Source: Mesodorylaimus sp. YZB2_4 (lineage: Eukaryota > Nematoda > Enoplea > Dorylaimida > Dorylaimidae). Taken from it: a stretch of DNA of 64,000 nucleotides. Below the pieces are notes generated by a model. It saw only the letters and a program-made list of their open reading frames with translations, had not been told where the DNA came from and made no database searches. The position numbers were made by a program, and so were the translations under genes. This document shows, piece by piece, positions 11,181 to 21,899 of this stretch. The stretch spans positions 186,001 through 250,000 of the forward strand of contig JASANH010001061.1 in assembly GCA_030248295.1 (NCBI GenBank), read 5' to 3'. The stretch's first letter is position 1. Each line of letters starts with the position of its first letter.

Positions 11181-11800
11181 CGAGTTTACGTTTATCGCAC
11201 AGCCATGCTTTGACTTGCGCCAAAGCTGAGCGTAATTTCCAATTTACCGAGGGCTTGAACATATCATAATTCATTCAGTCCTAATGTAATTTATGACTCG
11301 TTTAATATACTGTATAATATCATGAGGAATACCCTTGCACTGTTTAGGCCTCTTTGTTGGTTCTCTTTAATCGCCAATTTCTCTCTTAACTCCGGGTATG
11401 TTTTGGAAATATGGTTCTTTGGAAAATATTTTGGTTTGATTTTTGGAAATATGCTTTTATAATATGCTGTAACCTGTCTGGAATTCAGTCAGGCTGTTGC
11501 GGACAGAAGTTGAAAAAGTTTTTGTAGAGAATGGCTCATCTGCGCCCCTGCATCCGCATTTCACAGGTACACCTTATCAGTTGCCAGTCTGGTAAAAAGT
11601 CAGCGCAGGTTTCTTTCGCCTCCAGTGGAATGTCGCTACTTTACATAGAATACGAATGCTATCTGAACGGCCTTTTCGCCCCGCCCTGCCCACTGTGTTC
11701 TTTTACCTATCACCAATCAGGGTCCTCTTACAGTATAATCAGCCTTGAGAGAAAGCTGCGAACAGTTCTCTACGGTTGTTCTCTCCTCTCTTGCCTGGCC

Positions 11801-12103
11801 ATGCTTCGGATATTAGTGTGCCTCGTTTTTCCCATTGTAGCCTTTTCTATCGGCGCCATCCACGAAGCACATCCGATTTCTATTCTCAGTGGAAATTTTG
11901 GGTTTGCAGCGTCCGCAATTAACAAAACTATTGAAAGGATTGAGAAACAGATCAAAGTCCTGGATTTTTCAAACTGGACTGCACAAGAAGCCGTATCGTT
12001 TTTGAGCAGAGCCGGAGAAAATGGCCAGACTATCTGGAAGGAATTATTGAATCGGATAGACGCGGCTCAAACAAACATCTTTGCAAATATCCCGTTCCAG
12101 TAA
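11801..12103 (+). CDS. Small secreted helical protein, family B
   Basis: Predicted 100-residue protein. The Met at 11801 is used because it starts a signal peptide (MLRILVCLVFPIVAFSIGA); the upstream open frame is promoter sequence shared with 7958-8212. The mature region is predicted to be helical, with SAINKTIERIEKQIKVLD followed by a second helix; no cysteine follows the leader. It is related to the B gene at 14923-15234 (SAINDATEHIKKQ..VLK) but clearly diverged. The wreck at 1-165 is a closer relative. No known domain recognised. Confidence 0.65.
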   Translation: MLRILVCLVFPIVAFSIGAIHEAHPISILSGNFGFAASAINKTIERIEKQIKVLDFSNWTAQEAVSFLSRAGENGQTIWKELLNRIDAAQTNIFANIPFQ

Positions 12104-13113
12104 GCCACATCAATGTTTTGGACAGTGTTTGTTTTCGCACATGGAATATATATCTACGTTTTATAAGATGGGAACTTCGGGGCCCCAGATATCTCTGAGA
12201 CACCCCCTCTTCAAAACGGGATATTTGTTTGTCTAGTTTGCCTTTCAGTGAGAATGTCTGGATCGAAACAGAGGAGTCGTTGCCACATCCAGAGGTGACG
12301 GACTAACCAAAGGAGCGCGAAAATTTTGAACTTGAAGTGTTCTATGTGACACTTTGGTATTACATAGTTACGGTATGTGACACCGTGCATATACTTGAAT
12401 ACTAATGCTCCTTTTCGCATTTTGGTCATACAATTTAATAATAAAAAGGCAGAAAAATTGAGGCTGGCCGTTTTGCACTTCTAGCTTCAATTGGCCTTTA
12501 ACTAACAACCCACCACCCCAACAAAGCAGTCTAGACTCTGTACTGGGGCGCTAGTGGCGCGATCCTTCATTACAGACTTTTTTCATGGGCGTATTGCCTC
12601 AGGCAACCGTATCACCCTGTTTATGATAGCTATCGACTTCATGGTGAAGGCGTTAGACAGCTATCTGAATGTGTGTTGGTATCTGATCTAAATACCTAAT
12701 AGGGCAACATGCTGACAGCCCCAAGCGCTACTGGAAAGATACGGAAGCGGCGGAGGCTGCGCTAGAAATTATCAGCGACTTTTGACGGTTTTTGGCTGAA
12801 ATTAAACAAAACAACAGAATGCATGGCTCTCGGTGCTCGGTCCCCCAAGGCGGAGATACTGGAAGGAACAACTGAAGTGTATAAGGTTCGAATCCTGAGT
12901 ATAACATTCGTGCATGACCATTCGATCATGGAAGCTAGCAACTTCAGTGACGAGTCAACCAGTTTAGAAAAGAATCGTGATAAGTGGCGAAAAGGGGGCT
13001 GACGCTGGCGGGAAGAGAGAGTACGGAATCAGCTGCTGGGCTCGCTGCTGGTTTACTCAATGATCCATCTTCTAGCCCCTGCGAATAACTTGCGAAGGAG
13101 GCCCTTGTATCCA

Positions 13114-13445
13114 CGATTTTGTGCGTATTAGCGCGTTATGGCAACACCCCGCCGCCGAGGCAACACCACGTGTGCATTGTGGCAACACCAAGACAAGTGA
13201 GTTGGGGCTGTAGAAACAAGGGCCCAATGGACATATGGGAGAAAAGGCCAAACACAGGTCAAAAGGCCGTATATCCAAGAGCGGTTCTGTATGGAAAGGT
13301 CGAGAAAACAGTGCTGCGCAGAGTATATAAGGTTTCCTCAACGAAGCAATGATCAGACTGCTCGCTTTTTCTCGATTGTGTCTTTTTTGGTGACTTCCAA
13401 AAGAAAATTCGATCGCACTTGTCCTAGTTTCGCCACAATGCACCG
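13114..13445 (-). mobile_element. MITE copy, truncated at one end
   Basis: This is the inverted relative of the element at 53029-53405 and is very similar along about 330 bp. It begins TATTAGCGCGTTATGGCAACACCCC, the terminal inverted repeat, but the opposite end breaks off after CGCCACAATGCACCGCTGAGTGTT. Long open frames across it are non-coding shadows; it encodes no transposase and is probably mobilised in trans. Confidence 0.75.
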
Positions 13446-13454
13446 CTGAGTGTT

Positions 13455-13570
13455 CTTCTTTCCAAACTCGGTTTTCAGGTTTTGGGCTTCGAGTTCAAGC
13501 TCAAGAGTTCGAGTTTAACTGCAATTTTTGTTTGGACTTAACGACGATAACTGTTCGACTTAACGGTTGG
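13455..13570. repeat. Dispersed repeat related to 20.13-20.20 kb
   Basis: CCAAACTCGGTTTT, TTTGGG and GAGTTCGAG appear here and, in inverted order, at about 20126-20195. Nearby AGTTCGACTTAACGG-like strings link both loci to the 6.2 kb repeat. This may be one scattered element family. From 12104 to 13113, and from 13571 to 14420, I see no gene I can support. Confidence 0.4.
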
Positions 13571-14922
13571 CAAGGTTCCCCTGTCAAATTTTGCAAATGT
13601 TCTGTATGGACCAGAAATATCTATTAATGGGGAGTGCAAAGGTAGCGGAAATGTACGTTTTTATTTGAAAATTTGAAGTTTTGGTTACAGTCATTTATGA
13701 GCAGCATGGGTCAGCTTGTACAGTAAATTCATGGTGAGCAGTGTGGAAAAGCCTTGAGAGGGGCGCTAATTGTGCTGGCAATGAAATACTGTATCTGCAT
13801 CATGGCGAGTCGCCTTTCGAAACAAAGTTGATGCATTGTTCAGTGGTCGAAAAAATTACCAGTATTTCACACGATCCGATCTGAAACTCATCCCGATCAA
13901 ATCAGATCCAATCCAAAATTTATTTATAGATCCAAGGCCCTGTTAATTGCTTAATCGTGATAAAGAGGCATTTCACCTAGCTCTATCGAAACCGATTACA
14001 GCAGTCTCTGAAACTCGCTTTATTCGATTATGAGCGGCATTATGCTGGCTTTTCTTCGCTTTGATGCTAGCATCGTGAGCAGCATCTGCCTAAAAATCAC
14101 ATTTTCGAAGCTCTTCTCGTTGTCACCACGCTTTATTTTACTTTGCGGAAAGGGCACAGATGGCGCAAAAGAAAAAGGAGCATGTAACGTTAAGGGCTGT
14201 ACTCTAAAAGCTATAATTCAGAGCGGTAGCACCTGTGATCAACAGCTTAAAAATATTAAATGCGAGCGCTTCACTACCGTATTTGCAGGCCGTATTTAAA
14301 GCAGCATGAGGGAGAATCACCACCCTTTTTATTTATTCCTTGATGATAAAGAGAAAATTTCAAGCAGACAGAAAAGCAGCATCACAAACAACATCAGAAC
14401 AGCTGGTAGGTACCAAAAACAACTTTGCTGGTCCTCGGTCATGCTATAGACAGCTGCCAGAATTTTTTTCTTTTATCATTGCTGTGGATGAGGCAGTGGT
14501 ACACTTGTTTCCGTCCAGTCGGGATCCCTGCAAATGTGAAACTGTTCGAGGCAACGTTCTTTTGTAGTATCTCCACTCGGCTCCACCCTCACTGTGCATC
14601 CTGCCGCAGAGTAATAAAAGGTGCGCTTGAAGCTACCCAAGACATATTGTTTACAGTCAAGTTGATCAGCACACTTTTAGGCACGTTACAGCTCAGTTAG
14701 AGCAACCACAGTGTTTGGAAGAAGAAACTCCCAGCCACTTTGCTACTTTTTTCACCGGAACAATACTTTGCAAGTGAACTAGAATAATGACTAAAACAGG
14801 AAGATGAGAGTAGATTGATGCCAGGAGGATGAATAAGTTTCCAGTCAGCCAGAAATGCGGGTTACACCTTCCTGTAGATGTCACATGTACAAACAGTCGG
14901 TGACTTGTGCAAAAGCTTGAAC

Positions 14923-15234
14923 TCACTTGAAATATTTGCCTCTAACAACGTTATCGCTCGCTTTTTCGCAGCGTTTTTTCAATTGCTCGGATATCTTTTG
15001 GAAATTTTCAACTGATTGTCCCAGGTTGGTTATAGAATCTTGAATATTGTCCACGTTTTTGTCCACTTTGAGAACATCGTACTGTTTCTTGATGTGCTCT
15101 GTCGCGTCATTGATTGCAGAACGAAGAAACTTGATGTTGCTAGCCAATACAGCATCGAAATTTGTTCCAGCACTGACCACATGGCTCTTGTCTAGGAGCA
15201 TGATAACCAGAAATAAGATCGTTTTATTGAACAT
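14923..15234 (-). CDS. Small secreted helical protein, family B
   Basis: Predicted 103 residues with a leader MFNKTILFLVIMLLDKSHVVSA, followed by a mostly helical, lysine-rich mature part with a FLRSAIN..T.HIKKQ segment and a single Cys near the C-terminus (KRCEKAS). It faces the family A gene at 15806 with 571 bp between start codons, implying a shared bidirectional promoter. The end is uncertain: the reading frame stops at TGA within TTTCAAGTGAGTT, which could instead be a splice donor (CAA then GTGAGT) leading to another exon. Its mirror copy at 18910 is frameshifted. Function unknown. Confidence 0.6.
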   Translation of the reverse strand: MFNKTILFLVIMLLDKSHVVSAGTNFDAVLASNIKFLRSAINDATEHIKKQYDVLKVDKNVDNIQDSITNLGQSVENFQKISEQLKKRCEKASDNVVRGKYFK

Positions 15235-15805
15235 GGCGGAGAAGTTTCACAGAGACAGGATACAGCAGCTGTAATACAACTGACAAAGCGTTGATGTGGC
15301 GTCAGGCGTTCCTGAAAGCTGTTTTATGGCAGCTTCTGCAGATAAAATATTCAAAAATGAACAATGCTGGAATTGAGCAAAAGTAAGAGCGGGCTATTTT
15401 TATTGGTTGTCAGAGAGTTAAAAATATCAGCGTTCATCCTCTCTACCATGGGAATGACGCGAATGATTACTGAGAGAAAAATTCGGACACGATTTTTCAA
15501 GCTTGAAAAGCGCTGTTCTCGGCGACTTGAAATAGATCAGTCATGACTGAACCTCGTTTCCTAGTTTTGCACATACAATACGATAATCAGATACAAAAGC
15601 TGCCAGCTTGTGGTTTTTGTATTTTCAGCCATTTTTGGCCTTTGACTAACGCTGTGTGCTTCCAATAAGTTAGTCACAGTTGAACGAGGCCCGCCCTCAC
15701 CCGCATTGCAGGGCAGTCTTGCAAGAGTTCTCCCAGCGACAAGTCGAGCATCAGCTTTTTCTGGTCCGGCAGGAAAAAGTATAACCAACTAAAATTTCCC
15801 GAAAG
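15235..15805. promoter_or_regulatory. Bidirectional promoter region between B and A genes
   Basis: This 571-bp interval separates two divergent start codons. It contains the family A promoter module CGACAAGTCGAGCATCAGC (about 15737-15755) and a GTATAACCAACTAAAA string just before the A start. The mirror interval 18341-18909 is nearly the same length (569 bp) and closely similar, suggesting conservation of the arrangement since duplication. An open frame inside it (15561-15788) is part of the promoter, not a gene. Confidence 0.5.
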
Positions 15806-16126
15806 ATGAAAGCAGTATTCATTTGTGCGCTGATTGCAGTTTTCATCGTATCAACTAAGTCGAACGAAACACCCAAAGTTTCGGACGATGTGAAGAAATC
15901 TCTGGAAATATTTGAAAAGACAATAGAAGCATTAAACCACCAACACGATCGATTAAACGCCTACATTGATCACCGCAACTATCAAGTATGGAACTATCGA
16001 GTCAACGAAATTTTGGATAGCGTCCTTGCTGAAGTCGGGAAAAAAATGAAAAGTGCACTGAAAGAACTGGAAAAGGTGCATACTGGGGCACTGGCCAAGC
16101 AAAACCCACCAAAAACAGGGTCGTAA
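15806..16126 (+). CDS. Small secreted helical protein, family A
   Basis: Predicted 106 residues: leader MKAVFICALIAVFIVSTKS, then a charged helical region with LEIFEKTIEALNHQHDRLNAYI, a central VWNYRVNEILDSVLAEV and an ALKELEKVHTGALAK tail ending in a Pro-rich stub. It has no cysteine after the leader, so it is unlikely to be a disulphide-knot peptide. Its mirror copy at 18017-18340 differs at about 15 residues. Partner B gene is head to head at 14923. Best-preserved example of family A here; role unknown (secreted effector, odorant carrier-like or structural roles cannot be separated). Confidence 0.7.
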   Translation: MKAVFICALIAVFIVSTKSNETPKVSDDVKKSLEIFEKTIEALNHQHDRLNAYIDHRNYQVWNYRVNEILDSVLAEVGKKMKSALKELEKVHTGALAKQNPPKTGS

Positions 16127-16544
16127 GAGGCCAAAAATAATGGTAGACAATTTTAAGCTTTTTCAAATTCAAAATGCTCGAATCTTTCTCATTTCTAGGT
16201 TTCAATGAAAAAAATATGGATGGCCGACTTGATTATATGTGTATCGACCATGACGGTGTTTGCAATCATGAAGTTTCCGCAACATATTGTGATTGATTCA
16301 GTAAAAATTTTAATTTTTTCGCTTGCTGTTAATGCGCATTATGAAATATTTTAAAAAATTTCGGACTGCGAAATTTGCACCTGACTTTCAATAATAGCGC
16401 TACAAGTATCCTCAGTGGCGCGCAAATACACGGTTGTTTCGCCTCTTTTAAATACTCGAAGACTTTGTCGAAGCATGGATAGCATGGAACACATAATGTT
16501 CGAATAGTACTGTACGCCATATCGATGTTTGTTAGCCACTCTTA

Positions 16545-16990
16545 ATAAGGAGGCCTTCCGAACTGTGCATTGAGAGCTGCATAGTCTGCCGAGAGTCATT
16601 GAGGCTGTGCTGTATGACTTTATTTTTACTGAAAGTGAATAATTCACAAATTCTTGATTTTGTGTGATCTTAATGATAAGTAACGTCATGGTCACACTGA
16701 TCAGGTGCTTGCGTAACTCTCCTGGGCTTTTTGAGCATCAGAGCGATTAGCAAAAAAGGGAAGCAACGAAGAGTCGGCTGTTGTACAGTGATTTTGGATT
16801 CCGCAGCTTCTTCGATTGGCAGCGAAGACTTACAAGGCAGGAATATTTTTAGAACGCGTGGTTTTCTTCTGTCACATAAAATCGATGCAGCAGCGTCATA
16901 AGAGACCGAGAAGCGTTTTCTACTAAAATCGGTTTGAGTGGGACATATTATCAGAAATTTATTCATCAAAGCCATGGCAGGATTTGCGAC
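16545..16990 (+). repeat. Spacer between inverted arms; duplicate of 10.9-11.2 kb
   Basis: Shares order and orientation with 10910-11170 (see AGAGTCGGCTG and ATAAAATCGATGCAGCAGCG). It shows that the spacer of the inverted duplication is itself assembled from cluster sequence. The rest of the spacer (16990-17900) contains no gene I can support. Confidence 0.5.
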
Positions 16991-18016
16991 AAAGCATTAC
17001 ATAATATTGTGTGAGCTCCTAATACTTATGTGAGAGTTTAGTGGAGGCTGGATCCTTATCACTGGTTTTTATCGAATGGCGACAATCATTTTGCTATACT
17101 CGGTCAGCGGAAGAAGCCATCTTCACAGGGAACAAGAATATTGGCTTCGAATTGTTAACCAAGAAAGCATTTGATTGAAAATATGCCAACACATTTACTG
17201 CTTTCTCAGAATATAGACTGTATTCACTTGTAAGCTCATGGCGGTCAGTCGGCATACAAAGAAAAGATAATGTTTTAAACTCGCGAGTTCGGCTCAAAAG
17301 TCCTGGCAGTCTTTCCCAGCGTAGCTCAGTGATTGTTTATCGAAACAGAAATACATAGAGTGCTTTTTAAACAACGTCTTCATTTTTCAGACATCCTCCT
17401 CTATGCCCACGGGTAGCCTTAAAATTCGCGCAATAGATCGAAGGTGGGGTGAAGCCAAAAGCTAGTAGGCTGGTACGGCCGTATCGATTTTTATAATGAT
17501 TCGAGTGATTATTTGATGCTGAGATACACTTTTCGCTCTAGTGGAGGCGTTTGGATGTATTTCTATTCCCAATTAGTCAGAAAGCATTCAATCAGTGTCA
17601 AAAAACTTCTCGAAAAGCATTTTCTAGACATTAAAATTGCCAAAATGGAGGTTGTGGTTGGGGGTACGGGTACGATGTGCAAAGCACAGGGCGTACCAAT
17701 CCTCAAATACAGCCACAGTCAAAAAAGTCGGTACGATCGACCCTGGCGACTAAGATACACCTAGTTTTTAAAAGTTAGGAGCTGATTCCATGGTACAAAA
17801 AAATATTTATTTTATGAACGCGCATACCAAGATGCAAGTAAAATTGAAATTTATACTAAATAAGTCATGCTATGTCGCGGAAGCTACACGATTTTAAGTG
17901 TCATAGTCGATGCACAGTTTGGTCACGTCAGCCATCGTAATTCTTTTGCGTAAACCTAAAATTCAAAGAAAATCCAGCATTTTTCAGGATTGAAAGAGTT
18001 TAAACTCGTCTTACTT

Positions 18017-18340
18017 TTATGGCAGCCCCGTTTTGGGTGGGCTTTGCTTGGCCAGCACCCCAGTATGCGTCTCTTCTAGTTCTTTCAGCGCACTTTCCAT
18101 TTTCTTTGCGACTTCAGCAAGGACGCTATCGAAAATTTCGTTGACTCGATAGTTCCATACTTGATAGTTGCGGTGATCAATGTAGGCGTTGAATCGATCG
18201 TGCTGGTGAGTCAATGCTGCCATTGTCTTTTCAAATATTTCCAAAGATTTTTTCACATAGTCCGAAACTTTTGGTATTTCGTTCGACGTTGTCGATGCAA
18301 TCAGAACAGCAATCAGCGCAAACATGAATACTGCTTTCAT
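18017..18340 (-). CDS. Small secreted helical protein, family A
   Basis: Predicted 107-residue paralogue of the gene at 15806, with leader MKAVFMFALIAVLIASTTS and the same helical layout (LEIFEKTMAALTHQHDRFNAYI, VWNYRVNEIFDSVLAEV). The open frame is intact, with no early stop. It lies in the right arm of the inverted duplication, divergent from the damaged B gene at 18910. The promoter module recurs at about 18391-18410. Preservation of the frame while the neighbouring B copy is broken suggests that A is still under selection or that the B damage is recent. Confidence 0.7.
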   Translation of the reverse strand: MKAVFMFALIAVLIASTTSNEIPKVSDYVKKSLEIFEKTMAALTHQHDRFNAYIDHRNYQVWNYRVNEIFDSVLAEVAKKMESALKELEETHTGVLAKQSPPKTGLP

Positions 18341-18909
18341 CTTTTGGGAACTTTTGGTTGGTTATACTTTTTCCTGCCGGACCAGAGAAAGCTGATGCTC
18401 GACTTGTCGCTGAGAGAAGTCTTACGAGACTGCCCTGAAATGCGGGTGAGGGCGGGCCTCGTTCAACTGTGACTAACTTATTGGAAGCACACAGTGTTAG
18501 TCAAAGGCCAAAAATGGCTGAAAATACAAGAACCACAAGCTGGCAGCTTTTGTATCTCATTATCGTATTGTATGAGTGAGATTAGGAAAAGGTTTAGCCA
18601 CGACTGATCTATTTCAAGTCGCTCAGAAAAGCGCTTTTCAAGCGTTAAAAATCGTGTTCAAATTTGTCTTTCATCAATATTTGCGTCATTCCTATTCTAG
18701 AGAAGGTGAACGCTGATATTTTTAACTCTTTAACCGCCAATAAAAATATCCCGCTCGTGCTCCTGCTCACTGACAGCATTGTTCATTTTTGAATGTTTCA
18801 TCAAAAACTGCCATAAAACACCTTTCGAGAACGCCTGACGCCACATCAGCGCGTTGTGAGTTGTATTGCGGCTGGTGTTTCTTTTCTGTCTCTGTGAAAC
18901 TTCTCCACC

Positions 18910-19223
18910 ATGTTGAATACAACGATCTTATTTCTGGTTATCATGCTCCTAGCCCAGAGCCATTTGGTCAGTGCTGGAACAAATTTCGATGCTGTATTGG
19001 CTAGCAACATCAAATTCTCCGGTCTGAAATCAATGACGCGACGACGGAACACATCAAGAAACAGTTCGATGTTTTGAAAGTGGACAAAAACGTGGACAAT
19101 ATTCAAGATTCCATAACCAACCTGGGACAATCAGTTGAAAATTTCAAAAAAATATATGAGCCATTGAAAAAACGCCGCGAAAAAGCGAGCCATATCGTTG
19201 GGAGAAGCGAATATTTCAAGTGA
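18910..19223 (+). pseudogene. Frameshifted family B gene
   Basis: The leader (MLNTTILFLVIMLLAQSHLVSA) and first helix match the gene at 14923-15234, but around 19017-19025 one base is missing relative to that gene. The shifted frame ends at a TGA near 19077. Downstream the remaining B sequence continues in another frame up to a TTTCAAGTGAGTT end at 19215-19227, the same terminus as the intact copy. A sequencing error in this one position is the main alternative. Confidence 0.65.
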
Positions 19224-20284
19224 GTTTCAAAAGCTTTTCGTCAAGCTACTGGTTGTTTCTGACATGACATATACAGGAAGGTGTTACCAGCATTTTGTGT
19301 TATTGGGAGATCGATATGGATTCTATCGAGGAGGCATCAGACCACTTTGATTAGTACTCCTAATAAGCGTCTCTCCAGCTCGTCTGCAAAGTATTGATTG
19401 TGAGTAGCGATCCAGTGAGTCTCGTGCAAGGGACCTCAGTTGCATATATATACGTACTGCCACCTAGCTGAGCTAAATTTCCTTAAAACACTTAACTAGT
19501 CAGGGTATGTGTACCGCTTCCCTTTCTACGGCAGGATGCGCACTTCAGGAGTCGAGTAGGGATGCTGCGTTTAAAAGAAAGTTTCCTCGAACACTGTCTC
19601 GTTTGCAGGGATCCTGACTGGACGGGAACAAGTGTACCACTGCCTCATTCACAGAAATAATCAAGAGAATAATTTCCAGTGCGCCTTCAAATCCAAGATC
19701 CTTGCTTTTGGATTTAGAAGTGAATTGATGCCTGAATTCCGCTTTCTTTCCGCTGCAATGCTTCATAATATTGCTTTTCATTATATGCTAGGGATCAAAA
19801 CGAAGGTTTTTATTTTACCTATTGATCAACAGCTATCGCTACGATTTCCAAGCCTTGACGCAGCATTTGCATGCTCCTTTCTCTTTGTGTCTTATATGTA
19901 TATTCACCGTAAAGTAAAATGAAGCTCACAAGGGAACATCGCCAACCGTTGAGTCAAACTTTGGAAAACCAAAAATTGTAACATGTTCCTGGGTGCAGAA
20001 GAAAGCTCTGTGCAAAAAATTGGAGGCGACTGGCAAACTGGTCTGCAGTGGTCAGTGCTTAGAGTACAGTGAAATTGTTTAATTCTACTGTATTTTTTGG
20101 GTTTTTTAAACCCTTTTGGGTTTCTTTGGGTTTGTAAAACCCCGAACGAAAGTGTTAGAAGCTCGAACTCGAAACTCTGAACCCAAAAACCGAGTTTGGA
20201 AAAAGCTCTGCATGTTTTCCTTAACGCTCGGCTCCCTTACAACACAAAACTTCAGGACTTTAGACGCTGACCACAACTGACCAG

Positions 20285-20390
20285 TTGGCCAGACGCCTCT
20301 AATATTTTGCAGAGCTTTCTTTTGCACCTAGGAACACGTCACAAGTTTTCGATCTTTAAAGTTCGACTTAACGGCTGGCGATGTTGCCTT
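20285..20390 (+). repeat. Dispersed repeat related to 6.17-6.28 kb
   Basis: Matches 6170-6280 in order: GCCAGACGCCT, ATATTTTGCA, AGAGCTTTCTTTTGC and AAGTTCGACTT. It is followed directly by the C/A-only block. No gene is apparent from 19700 to 20285. Confidence 0.55.
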
Positions 20391-20460
20391 GTTAGTAAGA
20401 GAAGAAAAATTCTCTCGACAATTTGGTTTTCGAATAGATACTCTGCACGGAGCTACACAG

Positions 20461-20880
20461 TTAAGGGCCGTCCACATTGCACCTGGGCTGCCGAGCCCGC
20501 CGAGCTGGGCCAGCCGCGAGCCGAGCCAGCCGCTTCAGCGAGGGCTCCTCACTCGCGGCCCGCCCCCCCCGGCCCCGCCCCCCCGCTTGCGGTGGCGGCC
20601 GCGCCCCCCCCCCCGATCTTTTTTTCCGCGGAAAAAAAAAAAAAAAAACAAAAAAAACAACAAAAACAAAAAACACAAAAACCAACACAACCCCACCCCC
20701 CCCCCCCCCCCCCCCCAACACCACCCTCCCCCTAAACCCAAAACAACCCACCTACACCCCCACCCCGCACACCCCCCCCCCCCCCCCCAAACAACAACCC
20801 ACCACAGACACCCACCCCCAACCCCCCCCCCCCACCGCCACACCCCACCCCCCCCAGCCCGCCCCCGGCGCCGCCCGGCC
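20461..20880. other. GC-rich then C/A-only low-complexity block, possible artefact
   Basis: Bases 20461-20620 are very GC-rich with CCGCCC-type repeats; 20640-20880 consists almost only of C and A, with runs of up to about 18 C. This composition is unlike the flanks and unlike anything else in the window. It may be a real C/A satellite, but a collapsed or error-filled assembly stretch is at least as likely. Long open frames on both strands here are composition artefacts. Confidence 0.75.
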
Positions 20881-21109
20881 CACTTAGCGATGCCCCTTCG
20901 TAACACAGAACAGCTGATTTTCGCCGGTAATGCACCGCACATCAAGTTGTTATGACAGTCAGCTTATAGGCAGAGAAAATCTGAAGAGAATGCATCGTCT
21001 TAAGTTACTAGAATTAATTTTTCGTTTTACCAGTTATCTGTTTTCTTTGCTTCTTGCCAATACTCATCAAAATTGTTGCAGATAAAAGCATGATGTATGC
21101 ATTTTTGTT

Positions 21110-21365
21110 TTCAGGTCAAGGTCAGATATTTTTTATCTCCTGACATATAACCTGTTTTCTTTGGAAATAGACACGCCTGCCGCGTTAAAGAATAGTCCGC
21201 GTGTACATTCCCAAAGAAAAGAGATAATACGTCACGGTGGTGGTGAAAAGTTGGTTCGAGTAAGTGGTCGAGGTCAAGGTCAAAAAAATTGTGGAGTTTT
21301 CAAAGGTCAAATTCAGATCAGACCAGCCAAATCAAACCCAGGTCATTGTAACATTAGCGCGGTCG
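21110..21365 (+). repeat. AGGTCA-rich dispersed repeat
   Basis: Contains AGGTCAAGGTCA at about 21114 and 21268, then ATCAAACCCAGGTCATTGTAACATTAGCG, which parallels the tail of the 5.9-6.1 kb repeat. No gene seen in 20950-21890. Confidence 0.5.
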
Positions 21366-21899
21366 CAGGACATTGGCTGTGTGCAGTACCTAGACATTTC
21401 ACATGGGCTTGCCAAAAATTTTCTGTGTGAAAGGTGTGCCTCAGAAAGCTCCACACAAACTGTAAGTCTGAGGGATGACATAAAAAATGACGACGTGAAA
21501 GAAACTTCCAGTGTCTAGCCCATCAATACGAGCTGTATCAAAATGCCAGGGATAACCAACATTTCGCACGCCACATGATTCACCCCAAGAAGGATCTCAA
21601 TGTGACCCAATCTTTGATAACATAAATGACATAGTGCTGCTGTTGGTGGAAAACCAATTCGATTCCAGCGATTTAATTAATAAATAAAACATGAATTATA
21701 AACGACATGAGTACACATGTATTTTCCGAATAAAAATCGCCCACGTTGCGGTTATGGCAACGAATCAGAAAAAGTGCAAATTACGGAAACTATGATTTCA
21801 TCAATCAGCATGAATGCAGAATCATTGCAGCCATGATTCCAAAACATGCTGTTTCTAAAAAGCCCAAATCAATATTTTTTTGTGACGCCCCCTGCCTGG

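Larger units (their letters stand above)
14420..16260. repeat. Left arm of large inverted duplication
   Basis: The reverse complement of this arm corresponds, in order, to 17900-19700. Landmarks include the CGGGATCCCTGCAAA block at 14518 against 19607, the family B gene at 14923-15234 against 18910-19223, and the family A gene at 15806-16126 against 18017-18340. About 1.64 kb of diverged DNA separates the arms. Both arms carry the A/B pair head to head. Confidence 0.8.
17900..19700. repeat. Right arm of large inverted duplication
   Basis: Mirror of 14420-16260, with the same gene order reversed. It carries an intact family A gene and a frameshifted family B gene. Outer similarity is clear to at least 19690 (ACAAGTGTACCACTGCCTCATT against the reverse of the 14480 region). 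Confidence 0.8.

Noticed and set aside
11531..11800. N-terminal extension of the family B gene at 11801
   Set aside because: This part matches the non-coding inverted copy at 7958-8212 and lies before a good signal peptide start.
13072..13443. A 123-residue open frame repeated at 52967-53452 as a conserved gene
   Set aside because: Both lie inside the MITE; the shared protein simply reflects the non-coding element.
20307..20955. Long overlapping open frames on both strands (up to 188 residues)
   Set aside because: They read through C/A-only and homopolymer sequence and give pure Pro/His/Thr or Gly/Val strings; composition artefact.
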